Shown here in pieces: positions 1-8,431 of a stretch of DNA of 64,000 nucleotides. Under the pieces are notes generated by a model. It saw only the letters and a list, made by a program, of their open reading frames with translations. It did not search any database and had not been told where the DNA came from. A program made the position numbers and the translations under genes. The first letter of the stretch is position 1. Each line of letters opens with the position of its first letter. The stretch is taken from NCBI RefSeq assembly GCF_001866665.1, contig NZ_MLYO01000037.1:17279-81278 (forward strand), in the 5' to 3' direction. This DNA is from Streptomyces monashensis. GTDB lineage: Bacteria; Actinomycetota; Actinomycetes; Streptomycetales; Streptomycetaceae.

Positions 1-1206
1 GACCTGGACGGAACGGACTTCGACCCCTGCCTCGCCGGCCTCATGCGCGAGGGGCCGCTGACCCGGATCCGGCTGCCGTTCGGCGAGGGCTGGGCGTGGC
101 TGGCGACCCGCTACGACGATGTGAAGCTGATCACCAACGACCCGCGGTTCAGCCGCGCCGAGGTGACACATCGTCAGGTCACCCGCATGGCACCGAACTT
201 CGCGCCCCGCCCCGGCTCGCTCGCCTGGGCGGACCAGCCCGACCACAACCGGCTGCGCAAGCCGGTGGCCGGCGCGTTCACGGTGAGCGCGATGAAACGG
301 CTGCGGCCCCGCGCCCAGGAGATCCTGGACGAGCTGATGGACGGGGTCGTACGGGACGGGCCGCCCGCCGAGCTGATCGAGCGGGTGCTGGAGCCGTTCC
401 CCCTCAGCGTCGTCAGCGAGGTGATGGGCGTGCCCGCCGCCGACCGGGCGCAGGTGCACGCCTGGACCCGGGAGATCATCTCCACCAACGGGGTCGAGGC
501 GGCCGGCCGGGCCAAGGAGGGCCTGTACGGGTGGATCACCGCGACCATCCGGGCCCGGGCCGCCAGGCCCTGTCGTGAAACTCCCGTCTGCCCCGCGACG
601 ACAGGGCCTGGCCCGGGCGAGGACGTCTACTCGATGCTCGGCGCGGCCGTGGCGCGCGGGGACGTCCGGGAGGAGGAGGCCGTCGGGCTCGCCGGGCCCC
701 TCCAGATCGGCGGCGAGGCCGTCACGCACAACTGCGGCCAGATGCTGTACCTGATGCTGACCCGGCCGGAGCTGATCGAGCGGATGCGGGCGCGTCCCGA
801 GGCGCGCGGCCCGGTGCTGGACGAGCTGCTGAGGTGGATCCCGCACCGCAGCTCGGTCGGGCTGTCCCGGATCGCCCTTGCGGACGTGGAGATCGCCGGC
901 CACCGGATCGCCGCGGGCGACCCGGTGTACGTCTCCTACCTCGCGGCCAACCGGGACCCGGCCGTCTTCCCCGACCCGGACCGCATCGACCCCGACCGCG
1001 AGCCGAACCCGCACCTGGCGTTCGGCAACGGCCCGCACTTCTGCACCGGAACGCTGCTGGCCCGGCTGCAGACCGAGCTGCTGGTCGACACGCTGCTGGA
1101 GCGGCTGCCCGGGCTGCGGCTCGCCGTGCCGCCGGAGCGGGTGGCCTGGCGGCACCGGACGATGATCCGCGGCCCGCGAACCCTGCCGGTCACCTGGTCC
1201 GGCTGA
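1..1206 (+). CDS. cytochrome P450, 5' end outside window
   Basis: Heme-thiolate monooxygenase of the soluble bacterial type; the reading frame is open from base 1, so the true start lies upstream. Visible signatures are the K-helix ExxR (Glu codon 823-825, Arg 832-834) and the heme-binding loop FGNGPHFCTG with the axial Cys codon at 1042-1044. The I-helix segment reads IGGEAVTHN: the usual acid is present, but the conserved Thr after it is Ala, so oxygen activation may differ from the textbook route. The protein ends normally about 55 residues after the Cys. Between the F/G region and the DVYSMLG segment, about 18 residues rich in Pro, Arg and Cys are encoded by a palindrome (562-612) that looks inserted. 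No redox partner or biosynthetic genes follow, so the substrate cannot be guessed. Confidence 0.93.
   Translation, partial: DLDGTDFDPCLAGLMREGPLTRIRLPFGEGWAWLATRYDDVKLITNDPRFSRAEVTHRQVTRMAPNFAPRPGSLAWADQPDHNRLRKPVAGAFTVSAMKRLRPRAQEILDELMDGVVRDGPPAELIERVLEPFPLSVVSEVMGVPAADRAQVHAWTREIISTNGVEAAGRAKEGLYGWITATIRARAARPCRETPVCPATTGPGPGEDVYSMLGAAVARGDVREEEAVGLAGPLQIGGEAVTHNCGQMLYLMLTRPELIERMRARPEARGPVLDELLRWIPHRSSVGLSRIALADVEIAGHRIAAGDPVYVSYLAANRDPAVFPDPDRIDPDREPNPHLAFGNGPHFCTGTLLARLQTELLVDTLLERLPGLRLAVPPERVAWRHRTMIRGPRTLPVTWSG
552..618. repeat. palindromic element inside the P450 frame
   Basis: A perfect 15-base inverted repeat (562-576 against 598-612) encloses a 21-base loop. The 9-base direct repeat GGCCCGGGC flanks it at 552-560 and 610-618. 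The segment stays open in the P450 frame but adds residues unlike the family. It resembles a miniature insertion or transposon-end remnant with a target duplication. The interpretation is inferred; the repeats are read directly. Confidence 0.6.
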
Positions 1207-1221
1207 CCTCGCACCCCGGGT

Positions 1222-1773
1222 TCAGGCCCGCAGCCACTCCGTGACGATCACGTCCGCGCCGGTCCGCAGCCTGAGGGCGAACGGTCCGGCCGGGGGTGCG
1301 TCGCTGGTGAAGCGGCCGAGCGTGTCGACCATGACCGGGCGGGCGGTCTGCGGGCCGCCGAGCACCTCGACGCGCGCCGACCCCGCCGGCATCACCTGCC
1401 CGATCAGCCCGCCCTCCGTCACCTCGACGTCCACGGTCACCTCACCCGCCCGGAACGTCAGCATCCGCGGCGGGTCCGTGACGCCCCTGACGGGCAGCGC
1501 GTCCACCAGCGAGTCGAAGGTCAGCTCGGCGATCTGCGCGTCCAGGTCGTGCAACGCGTAGGCGTCCAGCGCCAGTTGGCGCAGGGCGTCCGGGACGGGG
1601 TCCAGGACGGTGGCCGCCTGCCGCAGCTCCTCCTCCAGCAGTGCCATCGCGAACTCGGCGTCGCCCGCGTCCTCGTCGGACGGCACGCCCTCGTCGTCCG
1701 CGCCCGCCGGGAGGAAACCGTCCGCTTCGTCCGCGCCCTCCGGGGGCACGCCGTTGCCGTCATCGCCGCTCAT
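1222..1773 (-). CDS. small acidic protein coupled to ECF sigma factor
   Basis: A 183-residue protein that I cannot assign to a named family. Residues 1-40 are acidic and probably disordered. Residues about 42-85 form a helical segment (MALLEEELRQ, then DALRQLALDAYALHDLDAQI). The C-terminal half is beta-rich, with alternating hydrophobic residues and a final VIVTEWLRA. There is no signal peptide or membrane segment. Its ATG overlaps the sigma-factor stop (ATGA at 1770-1773), so the two are translationally coupled; this is the position an anti-sigma or sigma-modulating protein usually holds. A soluble anti-sigma or protease-substrate role is inference from position only. Confidence 0.75.
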   Translation of the reverse strand: MSGDDGNGVPPEGADEADGFLPAGADDEGVPSDEDAGDAEFAMALLEEELRQAATVLDPVPDALRQLALDAYALHDLDAQIAELTFDSLVDALPVRGVTDPPRMLTFRAGEVTVDVEVTEGGLIGQVMPAGSARVEVLGGPQTARPVMVDTLGRFTSDAPPAGPFALRLRTGADVIVTEWLRA

Positions 1774-2345
1774 GCCGCACCTCGTGCGTCCATTCGCGCC
1801 CGCAGCCGGCGCAGACAGCGCTGGCGCAGAGGCCCGATACTGCCGACCGCGATACCGAGCGCGGCCGAGATCTCCACATAGCTGGGCGGCGGGGACGCGA
1901 CCAGCACGCGCAGCAGCTGCCGGCAGCGCTCGCCCATCCCCTCCAGCTCCTGCCACAGGCGGCGCACCCGCTCGGCACGGTCCGCCGCCTCCTCCGAGTC
2001 GATCAGCGACTCCTCCGGTGTCCGGTCGTCGCTGGCCCGGTCCAGCACCTGCGGATCGTCCGTCAGGGTCAGCCGCGTCAGGCTCTTGAGCACCTTCAGG
2101 CACTCGTGCCGGGCCGTGCTGGCGAGCCACGAACCGGCCTTGTCCGGCTCGCGGATCCGCCCCAGGTTCTGGGCGAAGCGGAACCAGACGGTCTGGTAGA
2201 CCTCATGGGCGTCCGCGTCGGAGAGCCGGTGTGCGCGCACCACCGACCACACCAGCGGACTCATCCCCTCCACCAGCGCCTTCCAGGCCGCGGCGTCCCC
2301 GTCGACGGCGGACTGGACCAACCCCCCGACCTCTGTACGGTCCAC
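1770..2345 (-). CDS. RNA polymerase sigma factor, ECF-like
   Basis: A sigma-70 family factor of 191 residues with the minimal region 2 plus region 4 layout. Region 2 spans about residues 18-100 (DAHEVYQTVWFRFAQNL, then GSWLASTARHECLK). Region 4 is a C-terminal helix-turn-helix (YVEISAALGIAVGSIGPLRQ). I chose the GTG at 2345 because GAGGGG lies upstream and the fold begins just after it; an in-frame ATG at 2408 would add 21 unlikely residues and overlap the protease stop. It sits between the S8 protease gene (59 bases upstream, same strand) and the small acidic gene (ATGA overlap), so protease, sigma factor and partner probably share a transcript. Targets are unknown; autoregulation of the cassette is plausible. 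Confidence 0.85.
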   Translation of the reverse strand: MDRTEVGGLVQSAVDGDAAAWKALVEGMSPLVWSVVRAHRLSDADAHEVYQTVWFRFAQNLGRIREPDKAGSWLASTARHECLKVLKSLTRLTLTDDPQVLDRASDDRTPEESLIDSEEAADRAERVRRLWQELEGMGERCRQLLRVLVASPPPSYVEISAALGIAVGSIGPLRQRCLRRLRARMDARGAA

Positions 2346-2404
2346 GGCTCCACCCCTCGTGTACGGCACGTCATCGTACGCCGTGGAGTGGAGGGTTCCG
2401 GACC

Positions 2405-3850
2405 TCATACCGGTACCGCCGGGTCGACGACGGCTGCCGGGCGCCAGGTGGGCGGCCGGAGCACCGGGACGCGCGCCCCGCGCACCTCCGCGCTGCCGGT
2501 GGCCGCCGCGAGCAGCGCGTCACGGGCGGCGCGCGGGTCGCGCTCCCCGTACGCCGTCATGTGCGCGGCGACGAGACCCGCGACCACCGGCGTGGCGAAC
2601 GACGTGCCGCTCCACTGCGCGAGCCCGTCGAACATCACCTGGTGCGGCTTGGCACCGGTGTTCTCCCGGCTCTCGCTCAACGCGCCGGTGTGGCGCGGGA
2701 ACTGGCAGGTGCAGGCGTAGTCGTAGTCGAACCGGCAGGCCTCGTAGGTGGAGTGCTGGTAGACGTACGGCACGGGCCTGTCGAAGCCGGTGAGGGCGCT
2801 GGTGAGGCGCTCGCCGGGGGCGAAGACCTGTACCCAGGGCCCGTGGTTGCTGAAACAGGCCTCGCACGTGCCGTCCGCGCTCAGCGCGCCGACCGACAGG
2901 ACGCTGTCCCGGTAGGCGGGCACGCCGGTGTAGGCGGCGGGCCAGAACGGCGCGTGGCTGGAGTTGTTGCCGGCGGCGGCCACCAGCAGGGTGCGCTGCT
3001 CGCGCAGTTCCGCCATGAAGGCGTCCAGGCCGATGAGGCCGTCGGTGATGCCCTCGGTGGTGGTGCCGGCGGAGAGGCTGATGATGTCGGGCCAGCCGCC
3101 GTCGTCGACCGCCTCGAAGAGCCGGGCGCCGAACTCCGACTCCAGGATCGCGCCCGCGTCGCTCAGCGTGTTGCGGACGGTCACCTCGGTGCGGGGCGCG
3201 ACGGCCGCGAGGATCCCGGCGATGAACGTGCCGTGGCCGACGTACTGGCGCAGCACCCCGTCGGCGTCGGTCTCGGCGGGCTGGACGTCGCCCGTGGTGT
3301 GGGCGAGCGGCGGGTAGGCCGCGTGGTCGTGCACGAGACCGGTGTCGATCACGAGGACCTCGACGGGGCTGCCGCGGCCCTCGGCACTCTCCTCGCCGTA
3401 ACGGTCCTCGGCGACGGCCGGGTTGGCCCGCCGGGTGCGCGCGACGGGCACCGGCTCGTCGCCGGGGCAGGCGTTGACCGCGATGTGCACCACGTGGTTG
3501 CGGCTCACCAGCCGCCGGCCGTGGCGGCCCTCGGCCTCGCGCAGGGCGCGCAGGGCGTGCGGGACGGTGTCGTCGCCCTCGGCCGGGTCGCCGATCCGGA
3601 TGCGGGTGACGCCGGTGCGGTTGGTCTGCGGGCCCTCCCGGCGCACCTGGTCGGGGACGAGCCCCGCGGTCTCCGTGAAGTGGGCGCGCACGGTGTCCTC
3701 GACGACCCGGGCCTCCTCGCCGTCCCGGGCGAGGACGACGCCCCGCTCGTACAGGAAGTGTCCGGTGTCGTCCGGGCCCATCGCCAGGGCGGTGCCGGGC
3801 ATGGACCGCTGGATGTGGTCGAACTGCTCGTGGAAGCGCTGTGGTGCCAT
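2405..3850 (-). CDS. S8 (subtilisin-like) serine protease, cytoplasmic
   Basis: A 481-residue peptidase. The catalytic set is visible: Asp169 (VLVIDTG), His206 (GHGTFIAG), the oxyanion Asn295 (AAAGNNSS) and Ser417 (SGTSFATP). About 165 residues precede the catalytic Asp, but there is no signal peptide, so it probably acts inside the cell, unlike most Streptomyces subtilisins. Between Asn295 and Ser417 there are Cys329, 332, 372, 380 and 382, spaced CxxC and CxC, as in a small metal-binding or redox insert. GGAGGAG precedes the ATG. It is the first gene of the protease-sigma-small protein operon and is divergent from the TPR-CHAT gene 77 bases away. Both proteins are likely proteases, which suggests a proteolytic cascade or mutual processing. 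Confidence 0.92.
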   Translation of the reverse strand: MAPQRFHEQFDHIQRSMPGTALAMGPDDTGHFLYERGVVLARDGEEARVVEDTVRAHFTETAGLVPDQVRREGPQTNRTGVTRIRIGDPAEGDDTVPHALRALREAEGRHGRRLVSRNHVVHIAVNACPGDEPVPVARTRRANPAVAEDRYGEESAEGRGSPVEVLVIDTGLVHDHAAYPPLAHTTGDVQPAETDADGVLRQYVGHGTFIAGILAAVAPRTEVTVRNTLSDAGAILESEFGARLFEAVDDGGWPDIISLSAGTTTEGITDGLIGLDAFMAELREQRTLLVAAAGNNSSHAPFWPAAYTGVPAYRDSVLSVGALSADGTCEACFSNHGPWVQVFAPGERLTSALTGFDRPVPYVYQHSTYEACRFDYDYACTCQFPRHTGALSESRENTGAKPHQVMFDGLAQWSGTSFATPVVAGLVAAHMTAYGERDPRAARDALLAAATGSAEVRGARVPVLRPPTWRPAAVVDPAVPV

Positions 3851-3869
3851 GGTGTCTCCTCCCCCGACA

Positions 3870-3908
3870 AGACGGTGTACGACAGTGGGAGTCCCGAGGA
3901 CACCGTCT
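3870..3908. promoter_or_regulatory. divergent promoter with 9-base inverted repeat
   Basis: The 77-base gap between the S8 protease and TPR-CHAT genes holds AGACGGTGT (3870-3878) and its exact reverse complement (3900-3908), with GGGA-G-TCCC between. Read on the minus strand, GGGACT and CGTC are 15 bases apart, which resembles an ECF-type -35/-10. The neighbouring sigma factor may therefore drive its own operon. The repeats are seen; the promoter role is inferred. Confidence 0.45.
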
Positions 3909-3927
3909 GATACAGCTGGCCACTACC

Positions 3928-6540
3928 ATGCGAGACGTGACGCCGGGAAGCGAGTCAGTTTCCGAATTGCTGCCCCTGGTCTTCGCCGACCCGGGCGAGG
4001 CCCGGGCGCGCGCGGAACAGGTGCTGCGAGCCGGACCGCCGCCGCTGCACGCCAGCGTCGCCCACCAGGTCCTCGGCATCTGGCAGCGGGACTTCGGCGA
4101 CCTGCGGATCGCGCTCGGGCACCTGCGCCGCGCCCGGGACCTCGCCGCCCGCGCCGACTCGGCCGACCGGGAGGCCGATGTGCTCGCGACCCTCGGGGTC
4201 GCACTGGTGCACGCGGGGCGCACGCGGCAGGGGCTCACCTCCTTCGAGCGCGGGGTCGCCCGGGGCAGCGGACACACCCGGGCCCGGGTGCTGTACCGGC
4301 GGGCGTACGTGTGGTGGGTGCTGGGGCACCACCGCGAGGCGCTGGAGGACGTACGGCGGGCACTGCCGGTGCTGCGGCAGGTCGGCGACGACATCTGGAC
4401 CGCGCGGGCGCTGACCCTGCGGGCCACCGTGCACCTGGCGCTCGGCGCGGTGGACCGGGCCGTCGCGGACTTCACGGCGGCCGAGCGGCTGTGGGACACC
4501 ACCGGCCAGGAGCACGACAAGGCCGACGCGGTGGAGAGCCGGGGCCTCGCCGCCTTCCGGTCCGGGGACGTCCCGGCCTCGCTGCGGCTGCTGGACGAGG
4601 CCGAGGAGCGCTACGCCAAGCTCGGCACGCCGACGTACATGCTGTCCATCCGGCGCTGCGAGGTGCTGATGGCGGCCGGCCTCGCCCCGGAGGCGCTGGC
4701 CGAGGCGGACGCGACGATCGCGCTGCTGGACCGCATCGGCGGGCAGTCCACCCGCAAGGCCGAGCTGCTGCTGGCGGCCGCGCGCGCGGCCCGCTCGGCC
4801 GGGGACCCGCACACCGCGGTCGCCCGCGCCGCCGTCGCCGTACGGCTGTTCGCGGCCCAGCGGCGGATGTGGTGGGAGACACACGCCCGGCTGGTGCTGA
4901 TCGAGGCCCGGGTGGCGGCCGGGCGCAGCTCGGGGCGCCTCGTCGCGGACGCGGCGGCGGTCGCCGAGAAGCTCGCCTCCTTCGGTTCGCCCGCCGCGCC
5001 GGAGGCCTCGCTGCTCGCGGGCCGGATCGCGCTCGCGCTGGGCTGGACGGCGGACGCCGAACGGCACCTGGCGGTGGCCGCGCGCAGCCGGCACGCAGGG
5101 CCGCCGCCGGCCCGGGTGACCGGCTGGGCCGCCCAGGCGCTGCGGGCCCGGGCCGCCGGGTCCCGGCGCGGGGTGCTGGAGGCCTGCCGGCGCGGCCTGG
5201 ACGTACTGGACGACCACCGGATGACGCTCGGCGCCTCCGAGCTGCGCGCCCGCACGACCGCGCAGGGCGCCGAACTGGCCGCGCTCGCCCAGGAGGCGAG
5301 CCTCGCGCAGGGCGGCCCGCGGCGGCTGCTGGAGTGGAGCGAGCGCTGGCGGGCCACGGTCCTGTCGGCGCCGCCGACCCGGCCGCCGGCCGACCCGGCC
5401 CTGCTCAGCGGCCTGACCGCCTACCGGGAGATAGCGGCCCGCGCGGAGGAGGCCCGCATGGAGGGCCGCCCGGTGCCCGCGCTGGAGCGGGAACAGCGGC
5501 GGCTGGAGCGGGAGATCCGCTCCCGTACCCACCACATCCACGGGGCCGCGTCCGACGAGGGGGACCGCTTCGACACGGCCCGGCTGCTGGAGCGGCTCGG
5601 CGACGCCCGCCTGGTCGAACTCGCCGTCGTGGACGGCCGGGTGCACATCCTGCTGTGCGGACAGGGCCGGGTGCGGCGGTTCGCCGGCGGCCCGCTGACG
5701 GAGGCGCTGGCCGAGGCCGAGTACGTCCAGGCGGGGCTGCGCCGGCTCGCCCACCCCGGCGCCGAGGCGCGACTGCCGATGGTGGAGGCGGGCGGGCAAC
5801 GGCTCCAGGAACTGCTGCTGGGCGGCGCGGCCGGGCACCTCGGCGGCGCTCCCGTGGTGATCGTGCCGCCGGGCGCCCTGCACCGGGTGCCGTGGGCGCT
5901 GCTGCCCGCGCTGCGCGAGCGGGTGCTGAGCGTGTCGCCGTCCGCGAGCAGCTGGCTGCGCGCCCGCGAGACCGAACCGCCGCCGGGCGGCCGGCACGTC
6001 CTGGTGCGCGGCCCCGGCCTCGCCACCGGCGGCGCGGAGGTGCCGGAGGTGGCCGACCGGTACGGCACGGCGACGGTGCTGGAGGGCGACGGCGCCCAGG
6101 TCCCCCGGGTCCTGGAGCACCTCGACGGCGCGGCGCTCGCGCATCTCGCGGCGCACGGTACGTTCCGCGCGGACAGCCCGCTGTTCAGCAGCCTGCGGAT
6201 GGCCGACGGCCCGCTGATCGTGCACGACTTCGAGCGCCTCGACCGCAGCCCGTACCGGATCATCCTCTCCAGCTGCGACACCGCCCGCCTCGCCTCGGTC
6301 GGCGCCGACGAACTCCTCGGCCTGGTCACCGCGTTGCTCCCGCTCGGCACGGCCGGTGTGGTGGCGAGCAGCGCCCCGGTCAACGACGCGGCGGTGGTCC
6401 CGCTGATGCTCGCCCTGCACAAGGGCCTCGACACCGGCCTCTCCCTGGCCGAGGCCCTGCGCGACGCCCGTACGACCCTGCCGAACGACCCGCTCCACCA
6501 GGCGACGGGCTGGGCGTTCGCGGCGTTCGGAGCGGCGTGA
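3928..6540 (+). CDS. TPR-CHAT domain protein (caspase-like protease)
   Basis: An 870-residue protein. The N-terminal half (about 1-450) is helical, with repeated TPR-like pairs such as HREALEDVRRALPVLRQVGD and DRAVADFTAAERLWD. Residues about 590-870 are a CHAT domain, the bacterial caspase/separase-like fold. The dyad is visible as His743 (AHLAAHGTF) and Cys783 (ILSSCDTA), followed by the usual GADELLGL and LPLGTAGVV segments. I chose the ATG at 3928 because the sequence becomes protein-like there; an in-frame ATG at 3841 would add 29 residues overlapping the divergent gene. There is no membrane segment or signal peptide. CHAT proteases act in bacterial defence and cell-death systems. Here the partner set is a protease, a sigma factor and a small acidic protein. 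Confidence 0.9.
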   Translation: MRDVTPGSESVSELLPLVFADPGEARARAEQVLRAGPPPLHASVAHQVLGIWQRDFGDLRIALGHLRRARDLAARADSADREADVLATLGVALVHAGRTRQGLTSFERGVARGSGHTRARVLYRRAYVWWVLGHHREALEDVRRALPVLRQVGDDIWTARALTLRATVHLALGAVDRAVADFTAAERLWDTTGQEHDKADAVESRGLAAFRSGDVPASLRLLDEAEERYAKLGTPTYMLSIRRCEVLMAAGLAPEALAEADATIALLDRIGGQSTRKAELLLAAARAARSAGDPHTAVARAAVAVRLFAAQRRMWWETHARLVLIEARVAAGRSSGRLVADAAAVAEKLASFGSPAAPEASLLAGRIALALGWTADAERHLAVAARSRHAGPPPARVTGWAAQALRARAAGSRRGVLEACRRGLDVLDDHRMTLGASELRARTTAQGAELAALAQEASLAQGGPRRLLEWSERWRATVLSAPPTRPPADPALLSGLTAYREIAARAEEARMEGRPVPALEREQRRLEREIRSRTHHIHGAASDEGDRFDTARLLERLGDARLVELAVVDGRVHILLCGQGRVRRFAGGPLTEALAEAEYVQAGLRRLAHPGAEARLPMVEAGGQRLQELLLGGAAGHLGGAPVVIVPPGALHRVPWALLPALRERVLSVSPSASSWLRARETEPPPGGRHVLVRGPGLATGGAEVPEVADRYGTATVLEGDGAQVPRVLEHLDGAALAHLAAHGTFRADSPLFSSLRMADGPLIVHDFERLDRSPYRIILSSCDTARLASVGADELLGLVTALLPLGTAGVVASSAPVNDAAVVPLMLALHKGLDTGLSLAEALRDARTTLPNDPLHQATGWAFAAFGAA

Positions 6541-6588
6541 GCACCGGCCGGCGCTCTGCGGGTCCGGCGCAGTCCGGCGCGGTCCGGC

Positions 6589-6650
6589 GGCGCCCCGAAG
6601 GGGGGCGCGGGGCTCCCTCGACACGCGGCTCCGCCGCGTGGGCGCGACCC
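6589..6650. repeat. extragenic palindromic repeat, Streptomyces type
   Basis: A stem (GCGCCCC, GAAG loop, G-run and GCGC) is followed by CGGGGCTCCC and a second hairpin (CACGCGG, loop CTCCG, CCGCGTG). From memory this pairing resembles a dispersed intergenic repeat common in Streptomyces. It lies between the convergent CHAT and LuxR genes and could also terminate either transcript. Confidence 0.5.
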
Positions 6651-6706
6651 GCCGCGACGGACCCGCGGACGACCGACGGCACAGTGCGGCACTTCCGGCG
6701 GAGCGC

Positions 6707-8431
6707 TCAGGCCGACACGCACTCCGGCAGCGCGACGACCCTCGGCAACGCCCCCCGGTCCCCGCTGCCCAGCCGGGTGTACGCGCTGTAGAGATGGTTG
6801 CCGACCGTCCGCACGGACAGGGTCAGCCGCTCGGCGATCTCCCGGTTGCTCAGCCCGGCCGCGGCGAGGGTGACGATCTGCCGCTGCCGTGCGGTCAGTT
6901 CGCCGAGCACGAGCCCGTCCAGCGCGGACGTCCGCGCCCCCTGGCAGCAGCGTGCGAGCGCGACGGCCCGGGTACGGGAGAGCCGTGCCGCCCGCGGATC
7001 CCGGTGCACCCGTACGGCCTGTGCGTGCGCCTCCGCCGCGAAGAGCAGGAACCCGCGCTCCGCCAACGCCTCGGCGGCCCGGTCCAGTCCGCCCCCGTCA
7101 CCGCGCCGCAGCGCATCGGCATGACGCGCGAACGCGCTCCCCTGCGGCAGCCGCCCCACCGCCCGCTCGGGCTTTCCCGAGCGCACCGCTTCATACCGGG
7201 CGAACACCGCATCCACGTCGTCGAACCTCAACCCACCCTCCGCCAGCCGGAGTTCCGCCTCGCAGGCCGCGTCACCCGGCGTCTCCCGCACCCCCTCGCG
7301 CGCCCAGGCGGCGGCGTCCCGTACCTCGCCCCGCAGCCGCGCGAACCGAGCCCGTACGGCGGCGTACCCGGCCGGGACCGGCATGCCCTCCGCGACCAGC
7401 CACTCCCCCACCGGGGCGGACGCCTCCCGGACGTCCAGCCGCTCGATCCCCCGTACCAGGGCGCGCCGTTCGGCCTCCAGGGCGGGGCCGAGGTCGCGCG
7501 GCCCACGCGTCAGCCGGCGGGCGCGCAGCCGGCCGGTCACAGCGCGCAGGGCCGGGCCGTGCAGGGGATGGGCGAGGGTGACGGCCGCCGCCCGGTCGTC
7601 GACGTGGATCAGGCCGTCCGTCTCCAGACGCTCCAGGGCGTCGAGGTCGAGGCCGTCCAGCGGCAGGGCGAGCGGCTCGGCGAACGCGAGGCGTTCCAGC
7701 GTCTCCCGTTCGCCGGGGCCGGAGCGCTCCAGCAGCGGGGCGAGCCGTTCGCGCACGGCCGGGGTGACCGGCAGCGGGCCGCGCAGGCTCCGCTCGCCGG
7801 AGCCGGGAAGGGACGTCAGCAGGCCGCCGGCCGCCGACGCGGCGACCAGGTCCCGCAGCAGCCGCAGATCGCCCCGGCACACGCCGTGCAGACGGCGCAC
7901 GGTGAGCGGGTCGAGCCCGGCGGTGGCGAGGAGCTGCGCGACGTCCTCGTACGGCAGCGGCGACAGGGCCAGCCGGGGCAGCAGTTCACCGGTCCACAGC
8001 CGGGAGACCGCAGCGGGTACGGGCACCCCGTCCACCGCGGCGACGACCAGCCGGGTACGCCCGTGCACGGCGAGGTGGTGGACCAGGGCGGCCGAGGCCT
8101 CGTCCAGCAGATGGGCGTCGTCCACGACGAGGAGCCGCAGGCCGGACAGGATCCGGACCGCGCGCTGCGGCGAGACGGCGTCGGGCAGCAGGTGCGCGAA
8201 GGCGGCGAAGGGCAGCTCCCGGGCCGCGGGCGTGCCGGTGACCTGGGCGTGGTCGGTGCCCCGGACCGCCTCCGTGATCAGCCGGGTCTTTCCGTGGCCG
8301 GCCGGTCCGGTCACCACGACGCCCTGCCGGACGGCCGCCCACGCGCTGCGCACCCGCTCCAGTTCGTCGTCCCGGCCGGTGAAGGGCCAGGGCGGCCGAG
8401 CGGTCGTCGCGTCCTGTTCGTAAGTCGTCAC
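6707..8431 (-). CDS. ATPase-LuxR family transcriptional regulator
   Basis: A 574-residue regulator of the LAL/MalT type but shorter than the usual 850-1000 residues. The AAA/STAND ATPase begins at once: Walker A GPAGHGKT at residues 42-49 and Walker B LLVVDDAH at about 100-107. A helical middle follows. The last 65 residues are a LuxR helix-turn-helix (LTARQRQIVTLAAAGLSNRE, IAERLTLSVRTVGNHLYSAY). The start is GTG with no clear ribosome site. It is divergent from the metzincin-like gene at 8527, and their 95-base spacer has TACTCA and TGAGTA half-sites (8449-8479), a possible binding site. ATP- and ligand-dependent activation is known for the family; the ligand here is unknown. Confidence 0.9.
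   Translation of the reverse strand: MTTYEQDATTARPPWPFTGRDDELERVRSAWAAVRQGVVVTGPAGHGKTRLITEAVRGTDHAQVTGTPAARELPFAAFAHLLPDAVSPQRAVRILSGLRLLVVDDAHLLDEASAALVHHLAVHGRTRLVVAAVDGVPVPAAVSRLWTGELLPRLALSPLPYEDVAQLLATAGLDPLTVRRLHGVCRGDLRLLRDLVAASAAGGLLTSLPGSGERSLRGPLPVTPAVRERLAPLLERSGPGERETLERLAFAEPLALPLDGLDLDALERLETDGLIHVDDRAAAVTLAHPLHGPALRAVTGRLRARRLTRGPRDLGPALEAERRALVRGIERLDVREASAPVGEWLVAEGMPVPAGYAAVRARFARLRGEVRDAAAWAREGVRETPGDAACEAELRLAEGGLRFDDVDAVFARYEAVRSGKPERAVGRLPQGSAFARHADALRRGDGGGLDRAAEALAERGFLLFAAEAHAQAVRVHRDPRAARLSRTRAVALARCCQGARTSALDGLVLGELTARQRQIVTLAAAGLSNREIAERLTLSVRTVGNHLYSAYTRLGSGDRGALPRVVALPECVSA

Noticed and set aside
1..1206. Secondary-metabolite cluster around the P450
   Set aside because: No synthase, tailoring or ferredoxin gene follows within the window; the left side is not visible.
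3423..6791. A 1122-codon open frame on the plus strand
   Set aside because: Composition is Arg/Gly/Pro-rich and lacks motifs; it is a frame-shifted shadow of the TPR-CHAT gene and antisense to the protease.
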